This document shows, piece after piece, positions 1 to 9,263 of a stretch of DNA of 34,670 nucleotides. The stretch is from a virus: the IMG/VR virus record IMGVR_UViG_3300048037_000478, positions 1-34,670 of that record, one strand, 5' to 3'. A model generated the notes under the pieces. That model worked only from the letters and a program-made list of their open reading frames with translations. It did no database searches and was not told the DNA's origin. Within the stretch, counting starts at the first letter, position 1; each line of letters begins with the position of its first letter. The position numbers and the translations under genes were made by a program.

Positions 1-1
1 T

Positions 2-3000
2 CTTCCTGGTAATGCAGGATCATTTACAGATGTCAAGTTTGGATTTGGTTATAGAGATGCATCAAATACATACAAAGAAAAAATTGGTACAGACTTTACC
101 AACTTCTATTATTTTGATAGAAAAAATGTAGTAAATGCTGGAGGATCTTACTTAAAGATTATAACAGATCCATTACAAGGAATTAAGACACTCAACTATG
201 TTACAGCAAATCGTTTTGTTTATGATATTACTAGTCAGCCTCTTTGGGATGGTTCTGGATCCATTTCTTATACTACTACTGGTCAGTTCGCTATCGGTAA
301 AATCAATGAACTCGGTGTCATCAACCTTGGATTAAATTATAAAAAAGTACCTACAATTATTGGTGTTGATGCATCAGAAAGTTTTAGAGCTTCTGCTACA
401 GTATTATTTGACGTTGCAACTCAAACTATTACTGGAGTTAGAGTAGATAATAAAGGATCTAATTATTCAAAACCTAAAGTAGTAATCACAAATGGTGACG
501 GTATTGATGCAACATTTAATGTTGTTGTTAGAAATGGTGAGATTTTTTCATTGACTGTAGATAAACCAGGAAGAGGATATACGTTTGCACCTGAGATTAA
601 AATTATTGAGAGTGATGTAAAAGCATATGCTAATAGTAATAGTATTGGTGTTCCTAAAAGTATTAAAATTACTAAAAATGGTGGAGGTTTTCATTTAGAT
701 AAAACAGTATCTTCAACATTTACATCAAATTATATTCTTAGTGTAGAATCAGGTAAAGTTATTGGTTTAACTTTAAAATTAAAAGCACCATCAAGATTAT
801 ATGGACAAACATATTGGAATATTACAACTGCTATAGGTCCTTTTGTTGTAGGTGAAGAAGTTTATCAAACTAGATTGGATGAAAACACTTTAAATTACGT
901 AGAAATTGCAACAGGTATTGTTAAGACGTGGGATAATGATACTTTAGTTGTTGACGTTACTTCTGGAGAATTTGTTTATGCTCCTAATGCTCCAGATTAT
1001 GAACTTGGAGATTATGAACTATACAGTAGAACTGGAGTAACTATTGATAAAGGTGGACTCTCAGGTAATCCTTTCCCTTATCCAAATCGTGCGATTATAA
1101 CTAGAGAACCAGAAAATGTTACTAGTTTAGAATTACCAGTTTACAGAAAAGGTGAGATTGTAACTCAAAAAATTAATGATGTAGAAGTTTCTAGAGCAAT
1201 AGTATCTGAATGGAGAGAAGGATCCAATCTTCTAAAATTAGAAAATGTAACTGGTATTCTTAGAAAAAATATTCCTATTACAAGTTTTATAAACCCAAAT
1301 GAAACATCTAGAGTAAAAAGTATTTTTGTTACTTTGTTTGATGAACAGATTTCTAGTTTTTATGATAACTTAGGATTCTATAAATCAGATAAAGGTAAAC
1401 TTGGTGTTTCTAATCAAAAAATTACAGATAGTCTCTTCTATCAAGATTATTCATATGTTGTAAAATCTAAAACTCCAATTGATCAGTGGCGTGATTTAAT
1501 CAAGTCTACTACTCATCCTGCTGGATTTAAGTTATTTGGACAAGTAGATGTAGAATCAACTGCTAAATCTGAAATGCCAGTTGAAGTTCCTAAGGCATCT
1601 CACTTTAGTGTTGTTCAACTTTGGGATCCAGATAAAAATAAGATCACTGTTGAAAGTACAAAATACGCTATTATACAGTCTGTACAATCAGTTAAGAGTC
1701 AAAGAGTTCGTAAGGGTGTTGGTTCTGCTGCAACTAGTGAGTTCTTGTTTAATGAAGTTCGTGCATTTGAATTTACTATTAATGGTGTGTTTGATGGTTA
1801 CTATGATACAGAAGGAAAACTTCAAGGAACTACATCATTCCAAATTTTAGATGATGATGGACAAGCTTTCTTCCCATCATCTGAAAAAGGTCTTATTGTA
1901 ACTCTAGACGGTGTTATTCAAGAACCAGGTGTTTCTTATACTATTGATGGAGATAGAATTATATTTTCTGCACCTCCATTGGGTTCAGGAACTAAACTTA
2001 CTGGTGATAGTGGAGAAGTTTCTCAATATAAAGGCGTTACTTTTTATGGTAAAGTATTCCAGTTTAAGGATGAGCAATACAATACTAAACACCTAAGAAA
2101 GATCAGAAATATATTCCAACGTGGTGGAACATGGATAGATGCTGCAAATCAAATAGAGAGAAATGTAGAATTTATTGTAAATGAAACTGTTGGGTATGGT
2201 AAGGCAACTTATCCAACATTAGATTGGAGTACAAAGCAAGATGATTACGAAAGAAATATTCGTGCAATTTTAGATGCTTATCAACATGATATTAGATTTG
2301 GTGGAAATATAAAAACTATTGATTATACTTCTATTTTTAATTCTAATAGTGACTATTTGTATATTCAGAATAATAGGACACAATCTAATTCAATCTTTTC
2401 ATATGCCACAAGATTAGCAAAACTAGCTATTAGAAATTGGGACTATATTGATATTGGTGTTGAGTATATTCAAGGACAAAATACAATTAAAGTTACAAGC
2501 ACTGATGATCTTGCTGTTGGTTTATTTGTAAGTTCTGGTAAAGCATTCCATACATCAACTAAAATTATATCTATTGATAGCGATACACAAGTTACAGTAA
2601 GTAATCCTGCTCTTGCAAATTCTGGTGGTAGCGGTGGAGTGCCTGATGGTGTTACAAATATTAGTGGTAGTGCTGGTGCTGGTGTTACATCTAACCCAAC
2701 AAACACTGGTGCTGTTGTTCCTCCTAATACATTTGATGTTCCAGTTGGTTCTACATATGGTATTCCTGAGGCATTCTCAGGAAGTGACCAAGCAAAATTT
2801 GGTTGGAGTGCATTGAACAATGGTATGTTCTATAAAGCAGGAGAGTTAATTGATCTTAATAGAGCATATATTATATCTGAATCATTAACTTGGGCACAAG
2901 CACAATATCCATCGTTGAATTGGGGATCTATTGCTACTAAGTGTGGTAGAGACATTGGTCTCATTATAGATGCTTATGTTTACCATCTTAAGTTAGGTGG

Positions 3001-6000
3001 TAACTACAAAATTGTTGAGGCAGCACAATTATACTATCAGAAAAATGATTATCCATATGGCGAAGATCTTTATTACATTAGTGGACAGTTAACTGAGACT
3101 ATTGCTACGTTTGCATATGCTAGAGATCTAGCTATTCAGGCAATGAGAAATCAATTACCTGGTCAAGATCCTAATGTTTTAGTTGACTCTATTTCACCTG
3201 CATGTGCAGAAGTGGAAAGTACACTTAACACATATCATAGTATTGTCAATACTATTTTAACAGAGGGTAAAGGAGTTGTAGAAAAAACTAATCAAAATAG
3301 AAATAAAGCAGGTAATTGGACTCCTACTTTAACATATTCTAATTACAATATTTTAGGTGATCCTTTATTACCAGCACAAGAGTGTAATACTGTAATTTCT
3401 GCTGTTAATTCTCTCTTTGATAATGTAAGTGAAATCTTAGATCAAAAATCTGTTACTAGAACTCTTCCTGACTACGTTGACGGAGAAAATAAAGAGTTTG
3501 AATTATATTGGGATGACAATACAGAAGTTAATACAGAAGCAGATGAAAATCTATTCCTAACTCTTAACGCTGTATTACAAAAACCAAAATATACAGAAAG
3601 TTATCCTTTAGAAGATTCTTACTTTATTGATAGAAGTGTAATTCCTAACTTAATTAAATTTGATGTTGCTCCTATTTGGGATCAAGATTTAGGTGCTAAG
3701 ACTATTGGAGAACCAACAGCTGTAGAAAAAGTTTCTGGTATTGGTGTTGGTAATTACAAACGACTTACTATTGACTACAACTTAGTTGATGATGTAAAGA
3801 ACGGTCCTTTCTTAATTTTAGATGTAGAAGATTATACAGTACAAACTATTGAGGCAGAGGATGCTTTATACGTATTCCTAGATGGTGTCTTGCAAAGAAA
3901 AGGTTTATCATACACTATATCAGGTCCTAATATCTTCTTCAATGTTCCTATCAAAAAGGAGATGAAGATTGATATGAGATATCTCTTTGGAAGAGATGTC
4001 GGACAGGTTATCAACTTCTATGATTTTTCTCCAGATACTTATTTTGCTACTGGTATTTTAACTTTTGATTCAACAGATTCAATCTGGGATACATTCTCAA
4101 AGTATGCTTGGATGGGTGATAAAATTGGTTTACCTGTTCATGCATGGCAAGTAAAACCAGATGGAACTTATAATGTTATTGGTAAAGTAAGGAACTACAC
4201 TAATACTGGAACACAAATTAAATTTGATGTTCCTCAGGCACAGAACTCTACTATTTTGAGTGGTGTTGATGTTATCTTTGGTGTTGCAAGTTACTATGAT
4301 ACAAATATAACTGTTCCTGCTTCAGCATTTACAAATCCTACTTTAACATTAGTCAAAGATGAAGATGGTAGAAAATTATTAAAAGCTGATATTCAAGCAT
4401 GGTCAGGAACTGTTATCGGTAAAACTTATAGAAATCCTTTTGAGGTTTTATCAGGTGGAGATCAGATTCGTGTAGAAGGTGAAGAAGGTTTCAGAAAGAT
4501 AAAAAATCTTCCTGGTGTTACTACTAGTAAAGATAATAGAGATGGTGAACAACTATCAGATGATATTTTTGCTCCAGTCTCAGTTGAGTCTTATACTGGA
4601 ATAACGAGAGGTGAAGGTCTTTCAGTAATTGCTACTATTGAAAATGGTAGTGTTACCAAATTAACTTGGAATCAGCGTAGTTATGATCCTATTACACAAC
4701 CTACTGCATACCAGTATTTTACTCCACCAGTTCTTAAATTTGAACCTTTAAATGGTGACGGTGGTGGTGCAAGAGCAAATGTTCTTGTAAGTAAAGGTCA
4801 AGTTATTAGTGTTGATTTAATTGATGGTGGTTCTGGATATACAAAAGTTCCAAAAGTTATTGTAACAAGAAGATTTGATGTTCTAAGTGATAGAGGAATT
4901 GGTGTATCAAAGATCAATATCGCCTACAGACCTTACATAGATGTTTCTCAAGGTTCGTTAGTTATATCAACAATTGATATTCTTGGTAATAGACTAGTTG
5001 ATGCGTTCTCTTATTCTTCTGTGGATCTTATCAGTCCAGCAGCTGCTGATCGAGAAATTATAGCAGAGATTCAAACTGGAATTACTAATGTAATTGATAG
5101 TGAAACTGTTGGTAGTTCAATGCCAGTTGATGATGTGTCACAACCTCCATCTGAGGGTGCTTATATTGTTTATGTTGAACCAGAACCTGTTCAAATTGAT
5201 GGACAAGGTGGTGCGTTAAGACTTAAAGGTTCTGAAACTATTGTTAAGGCAGAGATTCAGGATGTTATAACTACAACTTCTATCACTAATGTATCTAAGG
5301 TAATTACAGCAACTCAACAGATTGAAATTCCTAATAATGCATTAAGCAATATCAATTACTTTGAAGATGCTGCATATCTTGATCTTGACTTTAACATTGG
5401 TGACGTTATTGCTTACATTCCTGATACATCTAAATTCTACGGAACAGGTCTCCTATTAATTGGAGATGAAGTTGTAAGATATAATAGAAAACTTAATGAT
5501 AGATTCCTTAACATTACTAGAGGAAGAAGAGGAACTACTCAAAAAGATTGGGTTGCTGGTACATTCTTAAGACAGATTCCAGAACTTGTATCTGTTGCTC
5601 CTGTTGGAATTGCTAAGATTGAGTCTGAATCTCAGTTAGTTGCTGTAAGCGTTGGTGCTGACGGAACTGGAAGAACTGAACAGAAAACTCAATATCAATT
5701 TGAAATTGATCAATTTGAGACTGTAGTTACTAGAGAAGTTCAACTTGATCTTCAACCACAATTAGATGTAAATTCTATTTCTAGTGTTATAGCAGAGATA
5801 GTTCGCAAACCACCAGAACTAGGACCTAATGTAATTAAATCATTCGTTACTAGTCACAATCAAACTGTTGTTACCAATAGGGTACAGATAGTTCATAGTG
5901 AATTTGTAATGCAAAAGAACCAACTAGAGGTTCTATTAATTACACCACCAGGCGGAGTTATTGATGGATTTGAAGAAACTGTATTCATTACAGATCCTAT

Positions 6001-7336
6001 CAACATCAGATCTGGTAACACTACTGGTGGTCATGATGGAGAGGTTGATATTGTTGATGTTGGTGGTCGTTACTACGTTGTTAAGAGAGATACGACTGAA
6101 ATATTCATTGACAACGCTACCTTTGGTGTTGATAGTGAATACGTTGGAAAATACACTAAGACAAATGCTGGTCACAGAATCAGTCACTTTGATGGTATAT
6201 TTGATGATGGTACATCTAAAGTTTCTGGATTATCATTATTTGAAGTTGACTTATACTTTGGAGCACTTACTATCAGAGATTTTACTGAAAGAGCTAACTC
6301 CAGTTATACTCTAGCAGGTGACAAGTTCAACTTATTGAATCCTTCAATTCAGAATCCAGTTCAGATTAATACTAATGCAGTAACTTTCTCTGGTCCAGAA
6401 CAATCTCTTGTTGTATCAGACACCACAGGTTTCCCAGATGAAGGGTATCTTTATCATAGTAATGGAGAAGGAACACAAACTCCTGTAGGAAATTTACAAC
6501 AAAGACAATATGCAGTTGGTGGAACTGTGGACTTAGAGATTAGTTCTAATCAAAAGTTTGGTGATAGATCTGTATATTTGTCTAGACTTGCTGGAAATAA
6601 TGATGGAAATTATTTAGCTGCTTATAATTTTGAATTAGGTGCAGGAGACTTCTCAATTGAATATTGGTTTGATAAAACAACTCTAGCATTCCCAGCATCA
6701 CCTGGAGCACTTATTTTCTATGGAAGTAATCTATTAACAGGAGCTAGTTGGGGTGGAGGTAGCTATTTCCGTCCTAATTTTGGATTCTCTATGTTTGTAG
6801 ATGTATTTTACGGTACAAACTCATCATTGAAGTTCTGGAATGGTGAAACTGGAACATTCGATACTCTCACTGGTTTCCTCAGTGCGAATACATGGTATCA
6901 TATTTCAATTGTTCGTAAGAATGGAACCATAAAAGTTTACTTAAATGGTGTAGAGAAAGCATCTAGATCAAATAGTCAAGATTACTCAACTGCTGGTGCA
7001 GCTGCGGCAAGTAACGCTTGGGGAACTGGAGGAACTGGTTTCTTTGATATTGGTTCTCACAACACCGCTACTGGATATGATACGTTCCATGGCTACATAG
7101 ATGATGTCAGTGTCAGTACTGTTGCTCGTCGTGATGGAAACTTTAATGTTCCTACAGCACCAGCAACTGTTGACAGTAACACAATCCTATATGATAACTT
7201 TGATACCATTATACCAAGTTATACTGGTGTGATCAAATACACTGGTAGAAGTCCATCGACATTCACTGGATGCACCGTACATAACGGTGATAATCAAATT
7301 GTTTCTGGTTCTGAAATAGTTCCTTTTACAATTTGA
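2..7336 (+). CDS. gp7-like baseplate wedge protein with giant C-terminal extension (5' partial)
   Basis: The frame is open from base 2, so the start lies upstream; 2444 residues are visible. I call it gp7-like for two reasons. It sits directly before gp8, as gene 7 does in T4. Around visible residues 480-513 it has a YVVKSKTPIDQWR...HPAGFKLFG stretch resembling, from memory, the C-terminal Arg-Trp...HPVGFGF region of T4 gp7. T4 gp7 is only about 1030 residues, so everything after about residue 515 would be an extension. That extension holds 'DGVxQxPGxSYTI' strands (bases 1906-1980, 3868-3952, a weaker one near 3555), two alpha-helical modules (2138-2440, 2852-3154), a GGSGYTKVP repeat near 4830, an IGDEVVRY...ITRGRRGT segment near 5460-5545, and a LamG-like domain at the end. 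Three degenerate Gly-Tyr-Pro repeats lie at 310-610. It is probably a virion protein of the baseplate periphery. The gp7 identity is moderately supported; its virion role is much firmer. Confidence 0.7.
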   Translation, partial: LPGNAGSFTDVKFGFGYRDASNTYKEKIGTDFTNFYYFDRKNVVNAGGSYLKIITDPLQGIKTLNYVTANRFVYDITSQPLWDGSGSISYTTTGQFAIGKINELGVINLGLNYKKVPTIIGVDASESFRASATVLFDVATQTITGVRVDNKGSNYSKPKVVITNGDGIDATFNVVVRNGEIFSLTVDKPGRGYTFAPEIKIIESDVKAYANSNSIGVPKSIKITKNGGGFHLDKTVSSTFTSNYILSVESGKVIGLTLKLKAPSRLYGQTYWNITTAIGPFVVGEEVYQTRLDENTLNYVEIATGIVKTWDNDTLVVDVTSGEFVYAPNAPDYELGDYELYSRTGVTIDKGGLSGNPFPYPNRAIITREPENVTSLELPVYRKGEIVTQKINDVEVSRAIVSEWREGSNLLKLENVTGILRKNIPITSFINPNETSRVKSIFVTLFDEQISSFYDNLGFYKSDKGKLGVSNQKITDSLFYQDYSYVVKSKTPIDQWRDLIKSTTHPAGFKLFGQVDVESTAKSEMPVEVPKASHFSVVQLWDPDKNKITVESTKYAIIQSVQSVKSQRVRKGVGSAATSEFLFNEVRAFEFTINGVFDGYYDTEGKLQGTTSFQILDDDGQAFFPSSEKGLIVTLDGVIQEPGVSYTIDGDRIIFSAPPLGSGTKLTGDSGEVSQYKGVTFYGKVFQFKDEQYNTKHLRKIRNIFQRGGTWIDAANQIERNVEFIVNETVGYGKATYPTLDWSTKQDDYERNIRAILDAYQHDIRFGGNIKTIDYTSIFNSNSDYLYIQNNRTQSNSIFSYATRLAKLAIRNWDYIDIGVEYIQGQNTIKVTSTDDLAVGLFVSSGKAFHTSTKIISIDSDTQVTVSNPALANSGGSGGVPDGVTNISGSAGAGVTSNPTNTGAVVPPNTFDVPVGSTYGIPEAFSGSDQAKFGWSALNNGMFYKAGELIDLNRAYIISESLTWAQAQYPSLNWGSIATKCGRDIGLIIDAYVYHLKLGGNYKIVEAAQLYYQKNDYPYGEDLYYISGQLTETIATFAYARDLAIQAMRNQLPGQDPNVLVDSISPACAEVESTLNTYHSIVNTILTEGKGVVEKTNQNRNKAGNWTPTLTYSNYNILGDPLLPAQECNTVISAVNSLFDNVSEILDQKSVTRTLPDYVDGENKEFELYWDDNTEVNTEADENLFLTLNAVLQKPKYTESYPLEDSYFIDRSVIPNLIKFDVAPIWDQDLGAKTIGEPTAVEKVSGIGVGNYKRLTIDYNLVDDVKNGPFLILDVEDYTVQTIEAEDALYVFLDGVLQRKGLSYTISGPNIFFNVPIKKEMKIDMRYLFGRDVGQVINFYDFSPDTYFATGILTFDSTDSIWDTFSKYAWMGDKIGLPVHAWQVKPDGTYNVIGKVRNYTNTGTQIKFDVPQAQNSTILSGVDVIFGVASYYDTNITVPASAFTNPTLTLVKDEDGRKLLKADIQAWSGTVIGKTYRNPFEVLSGGDQIRVEGEEGFRKIKNLPGVTTSKDNRDGEQLSDDIFAPVSVESYTGITRGEGLSVIATIENGSVTKLTWNQRSYDPITQPTAYQYFTPPVLKFEPLNGDGGGARANVLVSKGQVISVDLIDGGSGYTKVPKVIVTRRFDVLSDRGIGVSKINIAYRPYIDVSQGSLVISTIDILGNRLVDAFSYSSVDLISPAAADREIIAEIQTGITNVIDSETVGSSMPVDDVSQPPSEGAYIVYVEPEPVQIDGQGGALRLKGSETIVKAEIQDVITTTSITNVSKVITATQQIEIPNNALSNINYFEDAAYLDLDFNIGDVIAYIPDTSKFYGTGLLLIGDEVVRYNRKLNDRFLNITRGRRGTTQKDWVAGTFLRQIPELVSVAPVGIAKIESESQLVAVSVGADGTGRTEQKTQYQFEIDQFETVVTREVQLDLQPQLDVNSISSVIAEIVRKPPELGPNVIKSFVTSHNQTVVTNRVQIVHSEFVMQKNQLEVLLITPPGGVIDGFEETVFITDPINIRSGNTTGGHDGEVDIVDVGGRYYVVKRDTTEIFIDNATFGVDSEYVGKYTKTNAGHRISHFDGIFDDGTSKVSGLSLFEVDLYFGALTIRDFTERANSSYTLAGDKFNLLNPSIQNPVQINTNAVTFSGPEQSLVVSDTTGFPDEGYLYHSNGEGTQTPVGNLQQRQYAVGGTVDLEISSNQKFGDRSVYLSRLAGNNDGNYLAAYNFELGAGDFSIEYWFDKTTLAFPASPGALIFYGSNLLTGASWGGGSYFRPNFGFSMFVDVFYGTNSSLKFWNGETGTFDTLTGFLSANTWYHISIVRKNGTIKVYLNGVEKASRSNSQDYSTAGAAAASNAWGTGGTGFFDIGSHNTATGYDTFHGYIDDVSVSTVARRDGNFNVPTAPATVDSNTILYDNFDTIIPSYTGVIKYTGRSPSTFTGCTVHNGDNQIVSGSEIVPFTI
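2138..2440 (+). repeat. Alpha-helical module, copy A (in gp7-like gene)
   Basis: This about 100-residue unit runs from DAANQIERN to LAIRNW. It reads: aliphatic/Ala start, NVEFIVNE, YPTLDW, (Y)ERNIRAILDAYQHDIRFGGN, then a short linker and an ATRLAKLAIRNW end. It has the helix-rich character (regular I/L/A spacing) that the surrounding beta-repeats lack. Copy B has the same length, 303 bases. This copy has Tyr where the other three copies have the Cys of C-x-RDI. I do not know its function. Confidence 0.7.
2852..3154 (+). repeat. Alpha-helical module, copy B (in gp7-like gene)
   Basis: It runs from DLNRAYIISES through YPSLNW, CGRDIGLIIDAYVYHLKLGGN and ends in YARDLAIQAMRNQ. It has the same order of motifs and the same length as the copy 412 bases upstream, and matches two copies in the 4000-residue gene. 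A further helix-like segment with CAEVESTL follows, as CAQVESTI follows copy D in that gene. Confidence 0.75.
6545..7180 (+). other. LamG / concanavalin-like jelly-roll domain (C-terminus of gp7-like protein)
   Basis: The last about 210 residues show the order typical of Laminin_G_3-type domains: FSIEYWF near the start, then WYHISIVRKNGTIKVYLNG as the central strands, then FDIGSH...FHGYIDDVSVS at the end. In such domains this is a beta-sandwich that often binds sugars. In this position it could touch host surface glycans or another virion protein. The fold is a family-pattern call; ligand binding is inference. Confidence 0.75.
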
Positions 7337-7360
7337 TAAATATTGATATAAATATAAATA
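7336..7360 (+). promoter_or_regulatory. Cluster of three T4-type late promoter cores
   Basis: ATAAATA occurs at 7336-7342, 7348-7354 and 7354-7360; the last two are preceded by T and give the full T4 late consensus TATAAATA (7347-7354, 7353-7360). The first overlaps the stop codon of the upstream gene. T4-like late promoters consist of this -10-like element alone, read by a gp55-type sigma factor. The cluster ends 37 bases before the gp8 start, so it most likely drives gp8. Confidence 0.75.
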
Positions 7361-7397
7361 ACTCAAGCACAATTAAAACGTCGGATAAAAAAACACC

Positions 7398-9212
7398 ATG
7401 GCTGCTATTATCTCTGATAAGTTTCGTATTTTTAACGCGAAACAATTTCTAGAATCACTTACCGAAGGGGTCTCAGATACAGATCCTGATAAGACTAGAA
7501 TGTATTTCTTCGTGGGTCGCCCGCAACCATGGAGAGCTTACTTAGAACTTTACTCAAAAAACTCTACAGCATTTACTGTAGGTGATGAGGTTTACGTAGG
7601 AACGTATGGTTCTACTGCTTTCCGTGCTACAATTGCTGCAGTTTACGACAGTGCTTTATTATTGACCGACGTTTTTGGAAGTTCTGGCGTTAACTCTGCT
7701 CCTCCTCTAGGATCAAGTCTTAAGTGTCGTACTGGTGGTTCTGGTGGTTCTGATACAGGTGCTACTGCTAAATCTGGTGTTTATCGTTACGCAACTGAAG
7801 ATGTTCCTCCCCTTCCTCTTGATAATCAAAGAGAAAAAAGAAATCTTTATGACGAACTAATTGCTGCCAAGCGTATTACTGATACTTTTGCAAGAACAGT
7901 TATCCGTCGTTACAACTGGGATCTAGTTGCTAACCCTAAGTATGATATGTGGAAACCAGACTACTCTGCTACACCTGGTGGCGGTGGACAGATTGGTAAA
8001 CAGACTGCAACAGGTCAAAATAGTATTGCTGATGCTAAGTTCTATGTAATGAACTCTCAATATGAAGTATTTAAGTGTCTATACAACGGAGAAGATCCTT
8101 CTAACTCAACAGGTCAGGGTGCAACTGAAGAACCAACTACTGCAGGTGGTAACTATAATAGTTCTACTGGACTTTACACTGAGACAACTGGTGCAAAGTA
8201 TATTTGGAAGTATATGTACACAATTTCAACTGATGACGTGTTGAAATTCCTTTCTTCCGACTTTATGCCAATCGTTCTTGCTTCTAACTCTTCTAGACAA
8301 GGTGTTACTGCAGCTGCTGTTGATGGTGCTGCTGATGTTGTTGTTATTGAAGACGCTGGTTCAGGTCTTCCTGCATCAGATACCATATACACAAGTATTA
8401 AAGGTGACGGATCAGGTGGTATTGTAAAATTTGTAACAAATGGTTCTGGTACAATCACATCTGCTGAGATAGAAGCTCGTGGATCAGGTTACACATATGC
8501 TAATGTTCTTTTAGGTAATGGTAACTTATTTGCGGATGCAGGATTATCATCTGCTTTAACAACTGGTGCATCTGCTGTTGGAGCTCTTGAAATTATTCTA
8601 CCTCCCGAAGGTGGACATGGTTCAGATCATGAAACAGAATTGAATGGTAAGCGTGTTATGACAAACATTCGTCTTACATATTCAGAAGGATCTGGAGACT
8701 TCCCTGTAGATAACGACTTCCGTAGAATTGGTATTATTGCTGATCCATTTAACTGGGGTACTACAACATTCTCTACTGCTGAAACATTATCTGGTTTAAA
8801 ATCTGTTAAAATTACTGGTGCTACTGCAGATTACTCAGTTGACGAGAAAATTACTCAAACCGTATCTGGTGGTACTGCATATGGTACAGTTGTATCATGG
8901 ACACTTGATAGTGGTTCCACAACTGCTGGTGTTCTTAAGTATATCCAAACTACAGATGCACACACAGATTCTGGAGTTGTAAGACCATTTGAATCTAATG
9001 GTTCTAATGCAATTACTGGTGAGACATCTACTGCATCTGGTACTGTAAATACTTCATATGGTTCAACAACATTAGGAGTTACTTTCTCAAGTGGTTTAGC
9101 AGCACCTGAAATTGAAAATAATTCTGGTGATGTCATCTATGTTGAGAACAGAAGACTAATCACTCGTGCTCCTGATCAGATTGAAGATATCAAGTTAGTT
9201 ATTGAATTCTAA
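7398..9212 (+). CDS. gp8: Baseplate wedge subunit gp8
   Basis: This is a 604-residue homologue of T4 gp8 (334 residues), a structural subunit of the baseplate wedge. Landmarks align in order with T4 gp8 as I recall it: ISDKFRIFNAKQF and an FFVGRPQPW block (residues 7-46; T4 has SKFR and FGRSEPW), an Arg-Arg-x-x-Trp segment (about 171), YIWKYMYTIS (about 268; T4 YVWEYLFEIP), FRRIGIIADPF (about 441; T4 FRQISIITNPL) and the C-terminus SGDVIYVENR...DQIEDIKL (T4 GEMIYMENR...DQTEEINI). The extra length comes from three blocks: about 50-125, a Gly-rich GSGYT repeat near 354-375, and about 462-575 just before the last strands. The start follows a late promoter cluster; the ribosome site is weak (GGA 12 bases upstream). 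Its neighbours match T4 order on the upstream side. Confidence 0.92.
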   Translation: MAAIISDKFRIFNAKQFLESLTEGVSDTDPDKTRMYFFVGRPQPWRAYLELYSKNSTAFTVGDEVYVGTYGSTAFRATIAAVYDSALLLTDVFGSSGVNSAPPLGSSLKCRTGGSGGSDTGATAKSGVYRYATEDVPPLPLDNQREKRNLYDELIAAKRITDTFARTVIRRYNWDLVANPKYDMWKPDYSATPGGGGQIGKQTATGQNSIADAKFYVMNSQYEVFKCLYNGEDPSNSTGQGATEEPTTAGGNYNSSTGLYTETTGAKYIWKYMYTISTDDVLKFLSSDFMPIVLASNSSRQGVTAAAVDGAADVVVIEDAGSGLPASDTIYTSIKGDGSGGIVKFVTNGSGTITSAEIEARGSGYTYANVLLGNGNLFADAGLSSALTTGASAVGALEIILPPEGGHGSDHETELNGKRVMTNIRLTYSEGSGDFPVDNDFRRIGIIADPFNWGTTTFSTAETLSGLKSVKITGATADYSVDEKITQTVSGGTAYGTVVSWTLDSGSTTAGVLKYIQTTDAHTDSGVVRPFESNGSNAITGETSTASGTVNTSYGSTTLGVTFSSGLAAPEIENNSGDVIYVENRRLITRAPDQIEDIKLVIEF

Positions 9213-9218
9213 AAACTA

Positions 9219-9256
9219 CGCTAAATACTAAAGACTAGATACTTAGTATTTTGGCG
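9219..9256 (+). other. Inverted repeat / hairpin between gp8 and the DUF4815 gene
   Basis: AAATACTAA (9223-9231) is exactly complementary to TTAGTATTT (9243-9251) around an 11-base loop. CGC (9219-9221) can pair with GCG (9254-9256) beyond a small internal loop. The left arm contains most of the CTAAATA late promoter core. The stem is AT-rich, so as RNA it would be of modest stability. It could be a weak terminator or processing site after gp8, or a protein-binding operator. Confidence 0.55.
9221..9227 (+). promoter_or_regulatory. Late promoter core CTAAATA
   Basis: CTAAATA, the variant of the T4 late element reported for marine T4-like phages, lies 8 bases after the gp8 stop. It ends 36 bases before the ATG of the 2698-residue gene, the same spacing as at the gp8 and 4000-residue gene junctions. 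It probably starts the transcript of the next four genes. Confidence 0.65.
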
Positions 9257-9263
9257 AAGTAAG

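Noticed and set aside
551-553. ATG at 551 as the start of the first gene
   Set aside because: The same frame is open back to base 2 and encodes the same type of Gly-Tyr-Pro repeats across 310-610, so the ATG is internal and the true start is upstream of the window.
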